NCBI RefSeq assembly: GCF_030014955.1
Contig: NZ_JAGRPV010000001.1
Span: 2,728,001 to 2,792,000, forward strand
Reading direction: 5' to 3'
Source: Cohnella hashimotonis
GTDB taxonomy: Bacteria > Bacillota > Bacilli > Paenibacillales > Paenibacillaceae
DNA: 64,000 nt
The notes below the pieces were generated by a model. The model was not told the DNA's origin and did not search any database. It worked only from the letters and a program-made list of their open reading frames with translations. The translations under genes and the position numbers were made by a program. Within the stretch, counting starts at the first letter, position 1, and the number at the start of each line of letters is the position of its first letter. Shown one piece after another: positions 34,723 through 44,403 of this stretch.

Positions 34723-35592
34723 TTATTCTTCTCTAAAGCCTTCGCCAAGCACGTCGTGGACGTCGGCGATCACGATAAAAGCCTGTCTGTCGTGCTGACG
34801 GACAAGGCTTTTTAATTTGCGCACCTCAAACCGGCTGACCACGCAGTAAACGGCCATCCTGCTCTCGCCCGAATACGCGCCGACCGCGTTCATGAGGGTG
34901 ACGCCGCGCTCGAGTTCGCTCGTAATTTGTTTGGCCAGTTTCTCGGGCTCCCGGCACAATATCGTGAAGGCCTTGGCTGCATAAGCGCCTTCCTGTACGA
35001 AATCGATGACGCGCGAGGAGATAAAAACGCTCACGAGTGTATAAAGGACTTTTTCCTTTGGAATAAAAATGAGCGAGGTGCCGAGGATAACGACATCCAT
35101 GAGCAAGATGAATTGGCCCATGCTGACCCCGCCGCGGCGGTTGGCGATGCGCGCGACGATATCCACGCCGCCCGTCGTCCCGCCGGCGTAGAAGACGAGT
35201 CCCAGCCCGGCGCCCAGCGTCACCCCGGCATAGAGCACGACAAGAATGAAGTCCTGCTGCGTCGTAAAGGGCGTAAGCCATCCATGATCGACCATCGTCT
35301 GCCAGAGCCATAAAAATACGGATAAAGACACCGTTCCGCCGAAGGTGTAAACCATGGCCCGGAAGCCGAGCTTCCGCCAGCCGAGCCAGAACAGAGGCAG
35401 ATTGAGTACGAGCGTCGTGATCGAAGCCGGCAGGCCCGCCGCATAGAGCAGAAGGATGCCTACGCCCGTCACGCCGCCCTCCATCAGCCGGTTCGGCACG
35501 ATAAAATATACGATTCCGAATCCGTAAAGGGCGGTGCCGAGCAGCAAAATGCTCCATGTTCGTACCGAAGCCCATAGCTTTTGCCGAGTCAT
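34723..35592 (-). CDS. ypjC: YitT family membrane protein with DUF2179 domain (YpjC)
   Basis: Five-helix membrane domain followed by a cytoplasmic DUF2179 domain (about the last 85 residues, KAFTILCREPEKLAKQITSE and VIADVHDVLGEGF). Start chosen at 35592 (289 residues, MTRQKLWASVRTW) since GGAGGT lies upstream at the right distance on the minus strand; the 35619 start overlaps that site. YitT features NRLMEGGVTGVGILL and FYAGGTTGGVDIVARI are clear. It is the only minus-strand gene in the central region and converges on ypjB with a 14-base gap. Confidence 0.92.
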   Translation of the reverse strand: MTRQKLWASVRTWSILLLGTALYGFGIVYFIVPNRLMEGGVTGVGILLLYAAGLPASITTLVLNLPLFWLGWRKLGFRAMVYTFGGTVSLSVFLWLWQTMVDHGWLTPFTTQQDFILVVLYAGVTLGAGLGLVFYAGGTTGGVDIVARIANRRGGVSMGQFILLMDVVILGTSLIFIPKEKVLYTLVSVFISSRVIDFVQEGAYAAKAFTILCREPEKLAKQITSELERGVTLMNAVGAYSGESRMAVYCVVSRFEVRKLKSLVRQHDRQAFIVIADVHDVLGEGFREE

Positions 35593-35680
35593 GCGCAAAA
35601 CCTCCATGCTGAAATTCATTTGATTTTTGCGGACCTCTTAAGCTAACATAAGAAGAAACCGATGGAAAGGACCGTCACAA

Positions 35681-36049
35681 GTGGCTGAATCCCAAATCGC
35701 GGACCTTGTTCTCGCCGAACGGCACCTGTCTGACATACAGCGAGACGTCGACGCCTATATTTCGCAATTCAAGGAAGGTTATTTCTCTCCGCTCGCGATG
35801 CTGGCCAGATTAACCGAAGAAGCGGGCGAGCTGGCGCGCGAAGTCAATCACAAATACGGCGAGAAGCCGAAGAAGGCGGACGAAGCCGACAATTCCATCG
35901 AGATGGAGCTTGGCGACGTTCTGTTCATCGTCCTGTGCTTCGCCAACCGGGAAGGGATCGACCTCACCCGGGCCATCGAGCGCGTCTTGCACAAGTTCGG
36001 TACGCGCGATGCGGACAGATGGACGAAGAAGCACACGGATACCCCGTAG
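35681..36049 (+). CDS. ypjD: MazG-type nucleotide pyrophosphohydrolase (YpjD)
   Basis: Small all-alpha NTP pyrophosphatase, 122 residues, GTG start at 35681 with AAAGGA upstream. Metal-binding acidic motifs are visible: LTEEAGELAREV (ExxE) and ELGDVLFIVLCFAN (ExxD). Position before dapB is conserved in Bacillus. Probable house-cleaning enzyme; substrate not readable. Confidence 0.92.
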   Translation: MAESQIADLVLAERHLSDIQRDVDAYISQFKEGYFSPLAMLARLTEEAGELAREVNHKYGEKPKKADEADNSIEMELGDVLFIVLCFANREGIDLTRAIERVLHKFGTRDADRWTKKHTDTP

Positions 36050-36091
36050 ATACATATGCTGTATCATCCCCAATCGAGGAGGATGGTACAT

Positions 36092-36643
36092 GTGAAGGAC
36101 GGGGAAACTTGCTTGCGCCGCGCCTACGAAGCCATCCTGGCCTCGGACTTCGAAGCCGCGGTCGATTGGTTCCGCCATGCGGTCGAGGCGGAGCCGGACA
36201 ATGCTTCCTACTATTATAAAGGCTCCATCAGCCTCGCGCGAAGCGGGAAGCTCGACCTTGCGCTCGACTATGCGCGCAATGCCGTGCGCCTTGCTCCGCG
36301 GGAAGCCGACTACCGGCTGCATCTTCGGCTGGTCGAAGGGCGGCAGCTCGCAAGACAGGCCAAGGCGCTGCTGGTGAAGCCGCAGCCCGAGCCGGATACG
36401 GCGATCGAGCTGCTGCAGGAGGCGGTCGAGCTCGATCCGCTCGATGCGGGCGCGTATTTGCTGCTCGGCATCGCTTGCCGGCTCGCGGGCGAATACGACC
36501 GGGCGATCGAAGCGCTGAGCGCCGCCAAGGAGATGAATCCGATGATGCTTGAAGCGGGCAGGCTGCTCCGGGAGGCGAAGATGGAGCGCGCGAGGCGCTG
36601 GCGGCTCATTTATACTCATTATACTAGAAGAAGGAACAGGTGA
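36092..36643 (+). CDS. TPR-repeat protein
   Basis: I choose GTG 36092 (183 residues, MKDGETCLRRAYEAILASDF) with AGGAGG nine bases upstream; ATG 36056 and 36083 are alternatives but badly placed relative to that site. At least three tetratricopeptide repeats are visible: around AVDWFRHAVEAEPDNASYYY, LALDYARNAVRLAPREADYR, and AIELLQEAVELDPLDAGAYL with AIEALSAAKEMNP. The basic tail ends YTRRRNR. Soluble scaffold, partner unknown; lies between ypjD and dapB with short spacing. Confidence 0.85.
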   Translation: MKDGETCLRRAYEAILASDFEAAVDWFRHAVEAEPDNASYYYKGSISLARSGKLDLALDYARNAVRLAPREADYRLHLRLVEGRQLARQAKALLVKPQPEPDTAIELLQEAVELDPLDAGAYLLLGIACRLAGEYDRAIEALSAAKEMNPMMLEAGRLLREAKMERARRWRLIYTHYTRRRNR

Positions 36644-36649
36644 TCGCGG

Positions 36650-37453
36650 ATGTCGCAGCAAATCAAAGTCGCCGTAGCCGGCGCAGCGGGAAGAATGGGA
36701 CGCGAAGTGGTCAAAATGGTGCTGGAGGATCCGTCGCTCACGCTTGTGGCCGCAATCGGCCGATCCGCATCCGGCGAGGATGCGGGTCGGCTCGTCGGTC
36801 TGCCCGAAGCGGGCGTCGCGATGACAGACGATCTGGAGCGGGCGCTTCGGGACAGCCGTCCGGACGTGCTCGTCGACTTCACGAACCCCAAGTCCGCCAT
36901 GCCCAATACGATGACGGCGGTCAAGCTTGGCGTCAGGCCCGTCGTTGGCACGACAGGGTTCACGCAGGAGCAGATGGACGAGATCGACCGGGCGTGCCGC
37001 GAACGCGGAATCGGCTGCCTGATCGCGCCGAACTTCTCGATCGGCGCCCTGCTCATGATGAAGTTCGCCGCCGAAGCGGCCAAGTATATGCCTCATGTCG
37101 AGATTATCGAGTACCACGGCGACCAGAAACTGGACGCGCCGTCCGGCACCTCGATCAAGACCGCGGAGCGAATCGAGGAGACGCGGCGCGAGCTGCGTCA
37201 AGGAAACCCTAACGAGGAAGAAGTAATCGAGGGGGCGCGCGGCGGTTATTTCGGGGGCTTCCGGATACATAGCGTGCGGCTTCCGGGGGTTTTCGCCCAG
37301 CAGGAAGTCATCTTCGGCGGGCACGGCCAGACGCTCAAGATTCGGCACGACAGCTACGACCGTGCGGGCTACATGCCGGGCGTAGCCACGGCCGTCAAGA
37401 AGATCGTCGACGTGACCGGGCTCGTTTACGGCTTCGAGCATCTGCTCGACTGA
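36650..37453 (+). CDS. dapB: 4-hydroxy-tetrahydrodipicolinate reductase
   Basis: Reductase of lysine and diaminopimelate synthesis (and of the dipicolinate branch in sporulation). 267 residues. N-terminal nucleotide site VAVAGAAGRMGREVVKMVLE; GTTGFTQEQ; catalytic region EYHGDQKLDAPSGTS. In the common form this last motif reads HH; here the second histidine is Gly, while the first His and the Lys are kept. The C-terminal VRLPGVFAQQEVIFGGHGQT is typical. Confidence 0.95.
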   Translation: MSQQIKVAVAGAAGRMGREVVKMVLEDPSLTLVAAIGRSASGEDAGRLVGLPEAGVAMTDDLERALRDSRPDVLVDFTNPKSAMPNTMTAVKLGVRPVVGTTGFTQEQMDEIDRACRERGIGCLIAPNFSIGALLMMKFAAEAAKYMPHVEIIEYHGDQKLDAPSGTSIKTAERIEETRRELRQGNPNEEEVIEGARGGYFGGFRIHSVRLPGVFAQQEVIFGGHGQTLKIRHDSYDRAGYMPGVATAVKKIVDVTGLVYGFEHLLD

Positions 37454-37512
37454 ATCAACCTTTTTAACCAATATAAATATCCCGCTCCCGGGAGAGGAGA
37501 CGCGGTTCAACG

Positions 37513-37935
37513 ATGCTGAATATCGCACTGATTGCGCACGATCGCAAAAAAGAAGAGATGGTGAACTTCGCGATCGCCTACGAGCAAGTGTTCAAGCCTC
37601 ACAAGCTTTATGCGACCGGCACGACCGGTTCGCGCATCATGGAAAATACGTCGCTGCAGGTGCACCGCTTCGCATCGGGACCGCTAGGCGGCGACCAGCA
37701 GATCGGCGCGATGGTTGCGACCAACGAAATGGATTTCATTATTTTTCTTAGAGATCCGCTCATGGCCCAGCCGCACGAACCGGATATCATCGCGCTCCTT
37801 CGTCTGTCCGATGTGCAAGGTATTCCCGTCGCGACCAATGTCGCAACGGCGGAACTGCTGGTGAAATGCCTCGAGCGCGGCGATTTCGCGTGGCGCGAGC
37901 TCGTGCACAAGTACAAGCCCGGTATCGACGAATGA
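37513..37935 (+). CDS. mgsA: Methylglyoxal synthase
   Basis: Converts dihydroxyacetone phosphate to methylglyoxal when phosphate is scarce. 140 residues. [18 protein letters not shown] at the N terminus, ATGTTGSRI (phosphate loop), [13 protein letters not shown] with the catalytic Asp, and [15 protein letters not shown] are all present. Followed with overlap by bshB1, as in B. subtilis. Confidence 0.96.
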   Translation: MLNIALIAHDRKKEEMVNFAIAYEQVFKPHKLYATGTTGSRIMENTSLQVHRFASGPLGGDQQIGAMVATNEMDFIIFLRDPLMAQPHEPDIIALLRLSDVQGIPVATNVATAELLVKCLERGDFAWRELVHKYKPGIDE

Positions 37936-38636
37936 GCGACGCTGTGCAGCTTGACCTGCTCGTATTCGCTGCACATCCGGACGACGCCGAGATCGGCATG
38001 GGCGGCACGATCGCCAAGGCTTCGCGCGAGGGGCGCCGCGTCGGCATGTACGACTTAACCTTTGCCGAAATGTCGTCCAACGGCGACCCGAAGACGCGCC
38101 AGCGGGAAGCGGCCAAGGCGAGCGAATTATTAGGCTTGGCGGTACGCGGCAATCTCGGTCTGCCCGACCGGGGACTGAAGGCAGGCTCCGAACAGGTGGA
38201 CAAGCTGGTCGAAGTCATTCGCAGGCATCGTCCGCGCATCGTATTCGCGCCTTATTACGAAGACCGGCATCCCGACCATACGGCATGCAGCCGGCTCGCC
38301 GAGGAAGCGGTATTTAATGCCAAGCTGCGCCGCTACCGTCCCGAATGGGAAGCCTGGTCGCCGGACGCTTTTTGCTACTACTTCATTAACGATATGCATA
38401 CGCCCCAGCTGGTCGTCGATATTACGGAATACCAGTCGATCAAGATGGACGCGCTGTCGGCTTACCGGTCCCAGTTCGCCCCGATGGAGGAGACGCCGGA
38501 CTGGGTGCCGACGCCGCTCACCGCCGGCTATCTGGACAACGTTGCCGCGCGCGACCGCCTGTTCGGGGCGCCTCACCGCGTCGCCTATGCCGAAGGCTTT
38601 ATTGCCAAAGGCTCGCTGAAGCTGGATGGATTCTAA
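37932..38636 (+). CDS. bshB1: Bacillithiol biosynthesis deacetylase BshB1
   Basis: Zinc-dependent deacetylase making GlcN-malate, second step of bacillithiol synthesis. I choose ATG 37932 (234 residues, overlapping mgsA). The PIG-L family motif [19 protein letters not shown] near residue 12 carries zinc ligands (His, Asp), with a further histidine in [19 protein letters not shown]. Next to bshA, its pathway partner. Confidence 0.95.
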   Translation: MSDAVQLDLLVFAAHPDDAEIGMGGTIAKASREGRRVGMYDLTFAEMSSNGDPKTRQREAAKASELLGLAVRGNLGLPDRGLKAGSEQVDKLVEVIRRHRPRIVFAPYYEDRHPDHTACSRLAEEAVFNAKLRRYRPEWEAWSPDAFCYYFINDMHTPQLVVDITEYQSIKMDALSAYRSQFAPMEETPDWVPTPLTAGYLDNVAARDRLFGAPHRVAYAEGFIAKGSLKLDGF

Positions 38637-38750
38637 CACCGGACTTCCGGTAATTTACATTGCATCGCCGGCGGTACCCTTGCATGGTCTCCTGCCTGGA
38701 TTCCCTGCATGTCAGACCGCCGCTCACGCTCGGGAAGAAGGGATTCGCAA

Positions 38751-39917
38751 ATGTTCAGACCGCTTAAGATCGGCATTACTTGCTATCCTTCGCTGGGCGG
38801 CTCGGGCGTCGTGGCTACCGAGCTCGGCAAGCTGCTTGCCGAGAAGGGACACGAGATTCATTTCATCACGCAGAGCATGCCTTTTCGGCTTGGCAAGTTT
38901 CAGCGCAATATTTATTATCACGAGGTAGAAGTATCGGATTATTACGTATTCCGATACCCCCCGTACGATTTGTCGCTAGCGAGCAAAATGCATCAGGTCT
39001 CTAAGCTGCAGGAGCTCGATCTGCTGCATGTCCACTATGCAGTGCCGCATGCGATTTGCGCGCTGCTGGCCAAGCAGATGTCCGGCGGCAAGCTCAAGAT
39101 CGTCACGACGCTGCACGGTACGGACATTACGGTGCTGGCGCAGGACGAAACGCTCAAGGACATCATCAGGCTCGGCATCGGGGCGAGCGATGCGGTAACC
39201 GCTGTCAGTCAGGATCTGATCCGCGAGACGCAGGAACTGCTCGATATCCGGACGCCGATCGAGTTGACCTACAATTTCGTGGACAAACGCGTGTATTACC
39301 CGCGCGAAGTGTCGGACATGCGCAAGGATTTTGCGGAGCCGCACGAAAAAGTGTTGATGCACATCTCCAACTTCCGGCCCGTCAAGCGGACGTCCGACGT
39401 TGTAGACATTTTCGCGAAGGTTCATGCGGAACTGCCCGCCAAGCTGTTGCTAGTGGGCGAAGGTCCGGATCTGCCGAAGATTCAGTCCAAGATCCGTTCG
39501 ATGGGTCTCGAGCATCGCGTGCACTATTTGGGCAAGCAAGACGATGTGGCCGAGGTGCTGTCGCTGGCCGATCTCGTGCTCCTGCCTTCGGAAAAGGAGA
39601 GCTTCGGACTCGTAGCCCTCGAGGCGATGGCCTGCGGCGTGCCGACGATCGGTTCCACCGCCGGCGGCATTCCGGAGCTGGTCGTCAGCGGGGAGACGGG
39701 TTTTCTCGCTCCGATCGGCCACACATCCGAAATGGCCGCCCACGCCGTGCGTCTGCTCTCGGACGAAGTTCTTTACGCGCAGTTCAGGGAAGCCTGCCTG
39801 ATGCGCTCGCGCACGCAATTTTGCAACGATCTGATTACCGCCCAATATGAAAAAATTTATTACAACGTGCTTGGCATTTCGGCTCCGATCACAGAACCGG
39901 CCTGCGAACCCCGCTGA
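38751..39917 (+). CDS. bshA: N-acetyl-alpha-D-glucosaminyl L-malate synthase BshA
   Basis: GT4-family glycosyltransferase, first step of bacillithiol synthesis. I choose ATG 38751 (388 residues) after GAAGGGA. The N-terminal IGITCYPSLGGSGVVATELG, LHVHYAVPHAICALLAKQM, TTLHGTDITVLAQD, and the C-terminal donor site LLPSEKESFGLVALEAMACG followed by STAGGIPELV are all diagnostic. Confidence 0.96.
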   Translation: MFRPLKIGITCYPSLGGSGVVATELGKLLAEKGHEIHFITQSMPFRLGKFQRNIYYHEVEVSDYYVFRYPPYDLSLASKMHQVSKLQELDLLHVHYAVPHAICALLAKQMSGGKLKIVTTLHGTDITVLAQDETLKDIIRLGIGASDAVTAVSQDLIRETQELLDIRTPIELTYNFVDKRVYYPREVSDMRKDFAEPHEKVLMHISNFRPVKRTSDVVDIFAKVHAELPAKLLLVGEGPDLPKIQSKIRSMGLEHRVHYLGKQDDVAEVLSLADLVLLPSEKESFGLVALEAMACGVPTIGSTAGGIPELVVSGETGFLAPIGHTSEMAAHAVRLLSDEVLYAQFREACLMRSRTQFCNDLITAQYEKIYYNVLGISAPITEPACEPR

Positions 39918-39968
39918 CCGGTGACGGAGGCTCGCCGGATTCCGGCCGTTCAGGAGGCGATGGCCGTG

Positions 39969-41294
39969 ATGAGCTACGAAGGCCCGCAATGGGAAGCGGG
40001 CCTTGAAGTGCTGCAAGCCTTGAGCCGATCGGGCAGCGAGGCCTACTTCGTCGGCGGCTGCGTCCGCGACGCCCTGCTCGGGATCGAAGCCAGCGACATC
40101 GATATCGCGACGTCGGCCGATCCCGGCGAAGTGCTGCGATTGTTTCCGGATGCGCTGCCTACGGGCCTGAAGCACGGCACCGTGACGGTTCGCCGTTCGG
40201 GCTTTTTTTTTGAAGTGACGACGTTTCGCCAGGAAGCCGGCTACAGCGACGGGAGACGGCCCGACGACGTCATTTTTGTGCGGGACGTCAGGGAGGATCT
40301 GGCGCGACGCGATTTTACCATCAATGCGATGGCGGCCGGTTCCGACGGCGCGATCGTCGATCCGTTCGGCGGCATGGCGGATCTGCGCGCGCGCATCATG
40401 CGCGCAGTCGGAGAGCCGGCGCAGCGGTTCGGCGAGGATGCGCTGCGGATCGTCCGCTGCGTGCGCTTCGCGGCCCGGTACGGCCTCACAGTCGACGAGC
40501 GGACCTGGGCGGGCGTGCTGGCCTGCCGGGACAAGCTTCCGCTTGTCGCGATGGAGCGCATCGGCGCGGAGCTCGACAAGATGATGGCCGGCGGCGATCC
40601 GGGCCGCGCATTCGCGCTGCTGCTGGCGGCTTCGCTGCCCGAGCGGTTCAAGCGGCCGCTGCCGGCAGCCTGGCTGGCGCGCCTGCGAGAGATCGTAGGA
40701 AATGACAGGGAGTGCGCGGAGCCCACTCGGGCGGATACGCGGGCAGCAAGTGCCGAACGGCCGGGGCTCGCTCGTTATATGCCCTCGAGCGCCGATGCCG
40801 ATCTGCGCTGGGCGGCGTTATTCCTCGCCGGCGAGGCCTCGCCTGAAGCGGCTGAGGATACGATGAAGCGGCTTCACTTTGCGGGCAAAAGAATCAGGCG
40901 GATCATCGACATCGTCCGCTTGCACTTAAGCTTGCCGGCGCGATTCGATCCTGCGAATTGGCATCGGAGCTGGGCGATCGGCGTGCTCGATCGGGGGACC
41001 GAGGCCGCCGTGGACTGGCATGCGCTGTTCGAGGCCGAACGCGTCCGGGCGGCATTCGGCGTGCCCGGCGAGCTGCATTCTGCCGTGCCCTTATGGACTG
41101 CGGCGCTGCCCGCGGTCAGGGTAGCCGACCTTGCGCTGCGGGGGGACGAGCTGGCGGCCGCAGCGGGCAGGGCGCCGGGGCCCTGGATCGCCGTCGCGCT
41201 TCGGGAGCTGCTCGAGCAAGTCGCCTTGGGCGAGCTTAACAACGATGCGGATGCGCTGCGGACAGCATTCTTAAATAAGCATCGAGAGGGTTAA
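39969..41294 (+). CDS. cca: CCA-adding tRNA nucleotidyltransferase
   Basis: Adds or repairs the 3' CCA of tRNAs. AGGAGG at 39952-39957 favours ATG 39969 (441 residues) or GTG 39966; GTG 39921 would be a longer form. The class II nucleotidyltransferase head has YFVGGCVRDALLG and SDIDIATSA with the metal-binding Asp pair, then TVTVRRSGFFFEVTTFR, RRDFTINAMA, and EDALRIVRCVRFAARYGL. C-terminal part is Ala/Arg-rich, and the sequence between about residues 235 and 275 is less conserved. Confidence 0.95.
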   Translation: MSYEGPQWEAGLEVLQALSRSGSEAYFVGGCVRDALLGIEASDIDIATSADPGEVLRLFPDALPTGLKHGTVTVRRSGFFFEVTTFRQEAGYSDGRRPDDVIFVRDVREDLARRDFTINAMAAGSDGAIVDPFGGMADLRARIMRAVGEPAQRFGEDALRIVRCVRFAARYGLTVDERTWAGVLACRDKLPLVAMERIGAELDKMMAGGDPGRAFALLLAASLPERFKRPLPAAWLARLREIVGNDRECAEPTRADTRAASAERPGLARYMPSSADADLRWAALFLAGEASPEAAEDTMKRLHFAGKRIRRIIDIVRLHLSLPARFDPANWHRSWAIGVLDRGTEAAVDWHALFEAERVRAAFGVPGELHSAVPLWTAALPAVRVADLALRGDELAAAAGRAPGPWIAVALRELLEQVALGELNNDADALRTAFLNKHREG

Positions 41295-41330
41295 ACGGGT
41301 CGACGCGCCCGGATAGAGAGGTGTGCATTC

Positions 41331-42338
41331 ATGGAACAATCGCAGCTGTTGACGCTGCTTGAAGACAAACGGGGCGCGTTCGTGTCCGGCGAAGAGATCA
41401 GCCGGCTGCTTGGCGTCAGCAGAACCGCCGTCTGGAAGCAAATCCGCAGACTCGAAGCGGCAGGTTTCGAGATCGAAGCCGTGCCCCGCAAAGGCTATCG
41501 GTTGACCGGCAGGCCTTCCCGATTGAACGCGACCGAGCTTCAGAGCAGGCTAGAAACGTTTGCCTTCGGCAGGCACTTGCATATCCGCGAAGTCGTCACA
41601 TCTACGCAGGACGTGCTGCGCGAGCTCGCCGAGGAGGGCGCGCCCGAGGGGACGCTTGTCATCGCCGAGCGTCAGGACAACGGACGGGGACGCATGGGCC
41701 GCTCCTGGGTGTCGCCGCCCGGTCGCGGCGTGTCGATGAGCCTGCTGCTGCGGCCGGACGTACCGTTGCAGCTGGCGCCCCAACTGACGCTGCTCGCGGC
41801 AGTGGCGCTGTGCCGGAGCCTGAGCCGCGAGACCGGCCTGCCGATCGGGATCAAGTGGCCCAACGACTTGCTCGTGGATGGCCGCAAGATCAGCGGCATA
41901 TTGCTCGAATCCGCCACCGAGGACGAGCGCCTGCGATACGTGGCGGTCGGTCTCGGCATCGCGGTCAATCTGGATGCCGAAGATTACCCGGAGGAGCTGC
42001 TCGCGCGCGCAGCGTCCCTGAAGATGGCGGCGGGACGCGCCTTTGACCGCGCAACGCTAATCGCTTCCGTGCTGCTCGAATTCGAACAGCTGTATGCCGT
42101 CTATAAGCATCAAGGCTTCGAGCCGATCCGCATTCTTTGGGAAACCTACTCGGTGACGCTGAATCGCACCTTCTCTTTGAACGCCGGAAAAGGATTTTTC
42201 GACGGCGTTCCAAGAGGGCTGGACGAGAACGGGGGATTGCGCGTCGAGCTGCCGGACGGCCGCGTCCGCACGATCTATTCGGCGGAGATCGGCGATGCGG
42301 CGCCGCTGCGTGACCCCAAGGAGCAAGATAGCCGCTAG
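41331..42338 (+). CDS. birA: Bifunctional biotin-protein ligase / biotin operon repressor
   Basis: Attaches biotin to carboxylases and represses biotin genes. 335 residues. N-terminal winged helix (GEEISRLLGVSRTAVWKQIR, about residues 18-37), then the ligase domain with STQDVLRELA, ERQDNGRGRMGRSWVSPPGR (biotinyl-AMP loop, near residue 115), and IGIKWPNDLLVDGRKISGIL. C-terminal SH3-like domain ends with GLRVELPDGRVRTIYSAE. Confidence 0.96.
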   Translation: MEQSQLLTLLEDKRGAFVSGEEISRLLGVSRTAVWKQIRRLEAAGFEIEAVPRKGYRLTGRPSRLNATELQSRLETFAFGRHLHIREVVTSTQDVLRELAEEGAPEGTLVIAERQDNGRGRMGRSWVSPPGRGVSMSLLLRPDVPLQLAPQLTLLAAVALCRSLSRETGLPIGIKWPNDLLVDGRKISGILLESATEDERLRYVAVGLGIAVNLDAEDYPEELLARAASLKMAAGRAFDRATLIASVLLEFEQLYAVYKHQGFEPIRILWETYSVTLNRTFSLNAGKGFFDGVPRGLDENGGLRVELPDGRVRTIYSAEIGDAAPLRDPKEQDSR

Positions 42339-42364
42339 CGGCGCGACATCGGGGAATCGGACCG

Positions 42365-42393
42365 TTTACGACAAGTATCCGGTCTGCTATAAT
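42365..42393 (+). promoter_or_regulatory. Sigma-A promoter of the panBCD leader
   Basis: TTTACG (42365-42370), 17-base spacer, TATAAT (42388-42393). Start point expected near 42400, leaving a leader of about 235 bases before panB. Confidence 0.78.
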
Positions 42394-42590
42394 ATAGCTC
42401 TCGGGCGGTATCATGACGAACCGCACTGAGACACATACTAACCAATGACGAGCTATGCCGAAAAGAACCGAATAACCGTGATGATTCGCGGCGGATTCTG
42501 CTCTGAGCCCAAGGGACCGAGACAGAAGGACGTGAAGCGTTCCTGCTGATAGGACACCTTCTTTGCTCATGGGCAAACGAAGGTTTTTTT
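42394..42590 (+). ncRNA. Structured leader RNA upstream of panBCD, attenuator-like
   Basis: Several self-complementary elements are visible. ATAGCTC (42394-42400) pairs GAGCTAT (42450-42456) and encloses GCGGT/ACCGC (42405-42409 with 42420-42424). AGGACG/CGTTCCT (about 42528-42543) competes with TCCT/AGGA just after. AGAAGG (42524-42529) can pair CCTTCT (42557-42562), which is the 5' arm of the terminator, giving a terminator/antiterminator choice. A pan RNA motif is known upstream of pantothenate genes in Firmicutes; I could not confirm it matches. The outer stem begins at or just before the expected start point. Confidence 0.5.
42556..42590 (+). terminator. Intrinsic terminator within the panBCD leader
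   Basis: ACCTTC (42556-42561) pairs GAAGGT (42579-42584); after one mismatch TTTGC pairs GCAAA; then seven T (42584-42590). It lies only 45 bases before the panB ATG and downstream of the promoter, so it must be conditional for panB to be expressed. Confidence 0.78.
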
Positions 42591-42634
42591 GCGCGCTCGG
42601 ATGGCTGGCCGCCCACAGAAGGGAGCCCTAAGAT

Positions 42635-43498
42635 ATGAGTCAACCGTTAACGCCGCCAAAAATGAAATCGATGAAAGCCCAGGGTTCGCCGATCGCCATG
42701 GTCACCGCTTACGATTATCCGTCCGCCAGGCTGGCCGAGGAAGCCGGCGTGGACGTCCTTCTCGTCGGAGACTCGCTCGGCAACGTCGTGCTCGGCTACG
42801 AAACGACCGTGCCGGTCACGCTCGAGGATATGATCTATCATACGAGAGCCGTCGTTCGGGGCGCTCCGCGGACGATGATCGTGACGGACATGCCGTTCGC
42901 CACCTACCGCGGGAGCAAGGAGCAGACCCTGCGCAACGCCGCGCGCCTGATGCAGGAGGGCGGCGCTCACGCGGTGAAGCTCGAAGGCGGAGCCGAGCTC
43001 GGAGACGAGATCGCGCTTCTTGTATCCGCCGGGATTCCCGTAATCGGCCATCTTGGACTGACGCCCCAGTCGGTGCTGCAGATCGGCGGCTACAAAGTGC
43101 AGGGCCGCGACGAAGCCGAGGCCGCGCGGCTGCTCGCCGACGCGAAGGCGCTAGAGCAAGCCGGCGCCGTAGCCGTCGTGCTTGAGCTGGTCGTCGAGCC
43201 TGCGGCGGCCGCCGTGTCGCGCGCGCTGTCGATCCCGACGATCGGCATCGGCGCCGGACGGGGCTGCGACGGTCAGGTGCTGGTCTACCATGACCTGATC
43301 CGGTACGGCTCCGGCATTCGCGACAAACGATTCGTGAAGCCGTATGCGGATGTCGGCGAGACGATCCGATCCGCCGTGTCGCAGTACGTAAGCGAAGTGA
43401 AAAACGGAAGATTTCCGGAAGAAAGCCACGCGTTCCAGACACAGGCACAGCCGCAAGAAAAGCCAACGACCAAATTGTACGGAGGCGATCCTAAGTGA
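42635..43498 (+). CDS. panB: 3-methyl-2-oxobutanoate hydroxymethyltransferase
   Basis: First committed step of pantothenate synthesis, using methylene-tetrahydrofolate. 287 residues. [40 protein letters not shown] (metal-binding Asp), [11 protein letters not shown], and [14 protein letters not shown] are clear. Cofactor-site [19 protein letters not shown] follows. A disordered, Gln-rich tail ends the protein. Ribosome site AAGGGAG upstream. Confidence 0.96.
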   Translation: MSQPLTPPKMKSMKAQGSPIAMVTAYDYPSARLAEEAGVDVLLVGDSLGNVVLGYETTVPVTLEDMIYHTRAVVRGAPRTMIVTDMPFATYRGSKEQTLRNAARLMQEGGAHAVKLEGGAELGDEIALLVSAGIPVIGHLGLTPQSVLQIGGYKVQGRDEAEAARLLADAKALEQAGAVAVVLELVVEPAAAAVSRALSIPTIGIGAGRGCDGQVLVYHDLIRYGSGIRDKRFVKPYADVGETIRSAVSQYVSEVKNGRFPEESHAFQTQAQPQEKPTTKLYGGDPK

Positions 43499-44403
43499 CG
43501 GCTACGATGACATCTGCTCCTGCGGTCATTCGCACGATTGCGGAGATTCGCGCTGCGCTACGCGCCTACCGGGCGGAGGCCGGCGCAACCGCATCCGTCG
43601 GCTTCGTGCCGACGATGGGATTTTTGCATGACGGCCACGCCAGCCTGATCGGCAGATCGGCTCGGGAAAACGGACTGACGGTGCTCAGCATCTTCGTTAA
43701 TCCGCTTCAATTCGGCCCGAACGAAGACTTCGAACGCTACCCGCGCGACGAAGCCAGGGACTTGGACGTCGCCGCCCGCGCCGGCGCAAATATCGTCTTT
43801 ATGCCGAGCGTCGCCGAGATGTACCCGACGCCGGCGGCCACGCAGATTACCGTCTCGGGCGTTACGGAGCGCCTGTGCGGCGCGAGCCGTCCAGGACACT
43901 TCGACGGCGTAGGCATCGTCGTGACCAAGCTGCTGAACGTCGTTCAGCCCGACCGCGCGTACTTTGGCCTGAAGGACGCTCAGCAGGTCGCCGTCGTCGA
44001 ACGCATGGTCGCCGATCTCAATCAGCCGGTCGAGATTGTGCCGTGCCCGATCGTACGGGAAGCGGACGGACTCGCCATGAGCTCGCGCAACGTGTATTTG
44101 TCGGCCGACGAACGGCGCGAAGCGCTGGCGATCTCCCGGACGCTCGCCCAGGTGCCCGCCTGGATCGGATCGGGCATGAGCGCAGCGCAATTGACGGCGG
44201 CCGTGCGGGAAGGCATCTCAGCTTCGCCTCTGGCCGATATCGACTACGTCGAGGTATTGACTTACCCCGGCCTGCAGCCGCCCGCTTCGGACGCTGCGCT
44301 GGCGGGCTCCCGCGAACGAATCATCGTCGCGGCTGCGGTCCGCTTCGGACGCACGCGCCTCATCGACAACATTCTGATTTCTTTTCCGGAGGCGCATATC
44401 TGA
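43495..44403 (+). CDS. panC: Pantoate-beta-alanine ligase (pantothenate synthetase)
   Basis: Joins pantoate and beta-alanine with ATP. GTG start at 43495 overlapping panB. 302 residues. [20 protein letters not shown] carries the HIGH-like ATP motif (here HDGH); [54 protein letters not shown], and [19 protein letters not shown] with the KMSKS-like SSRN segment are present. Confidence 0.96.
   Translation: MTATMTSAPAVIRTIAEIRAALRAYRAEAGATASVGFVPTMGFLHDGHASLIGRSARENGLTVLSIFVNPLQFGPNEDFERYPRDEARDLDVAARAGANIVFMPSVAEMYPTPAATQITVSGVTERLCGASRPGHFDGVGIVVTKLLNVVQPDRAYFGLKDAQQVAVVERMVADLNQPVEIVPCPIVREADGLAMSSRNVYLSADERREALAISRTLAQVPAWIGSGMSAAQLTAAVREGISASPLADIDYVEVLTYPGLQPPASDAALAGSRERIIVAAAVRFGRTRLIDNILISFPEAHI

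Noticed and set aside
42394..42590. T-box riboswitch before panB
   Set aside because: The conserved T-box bulge sequence (GGTGGNACCGCG-like) is not present.
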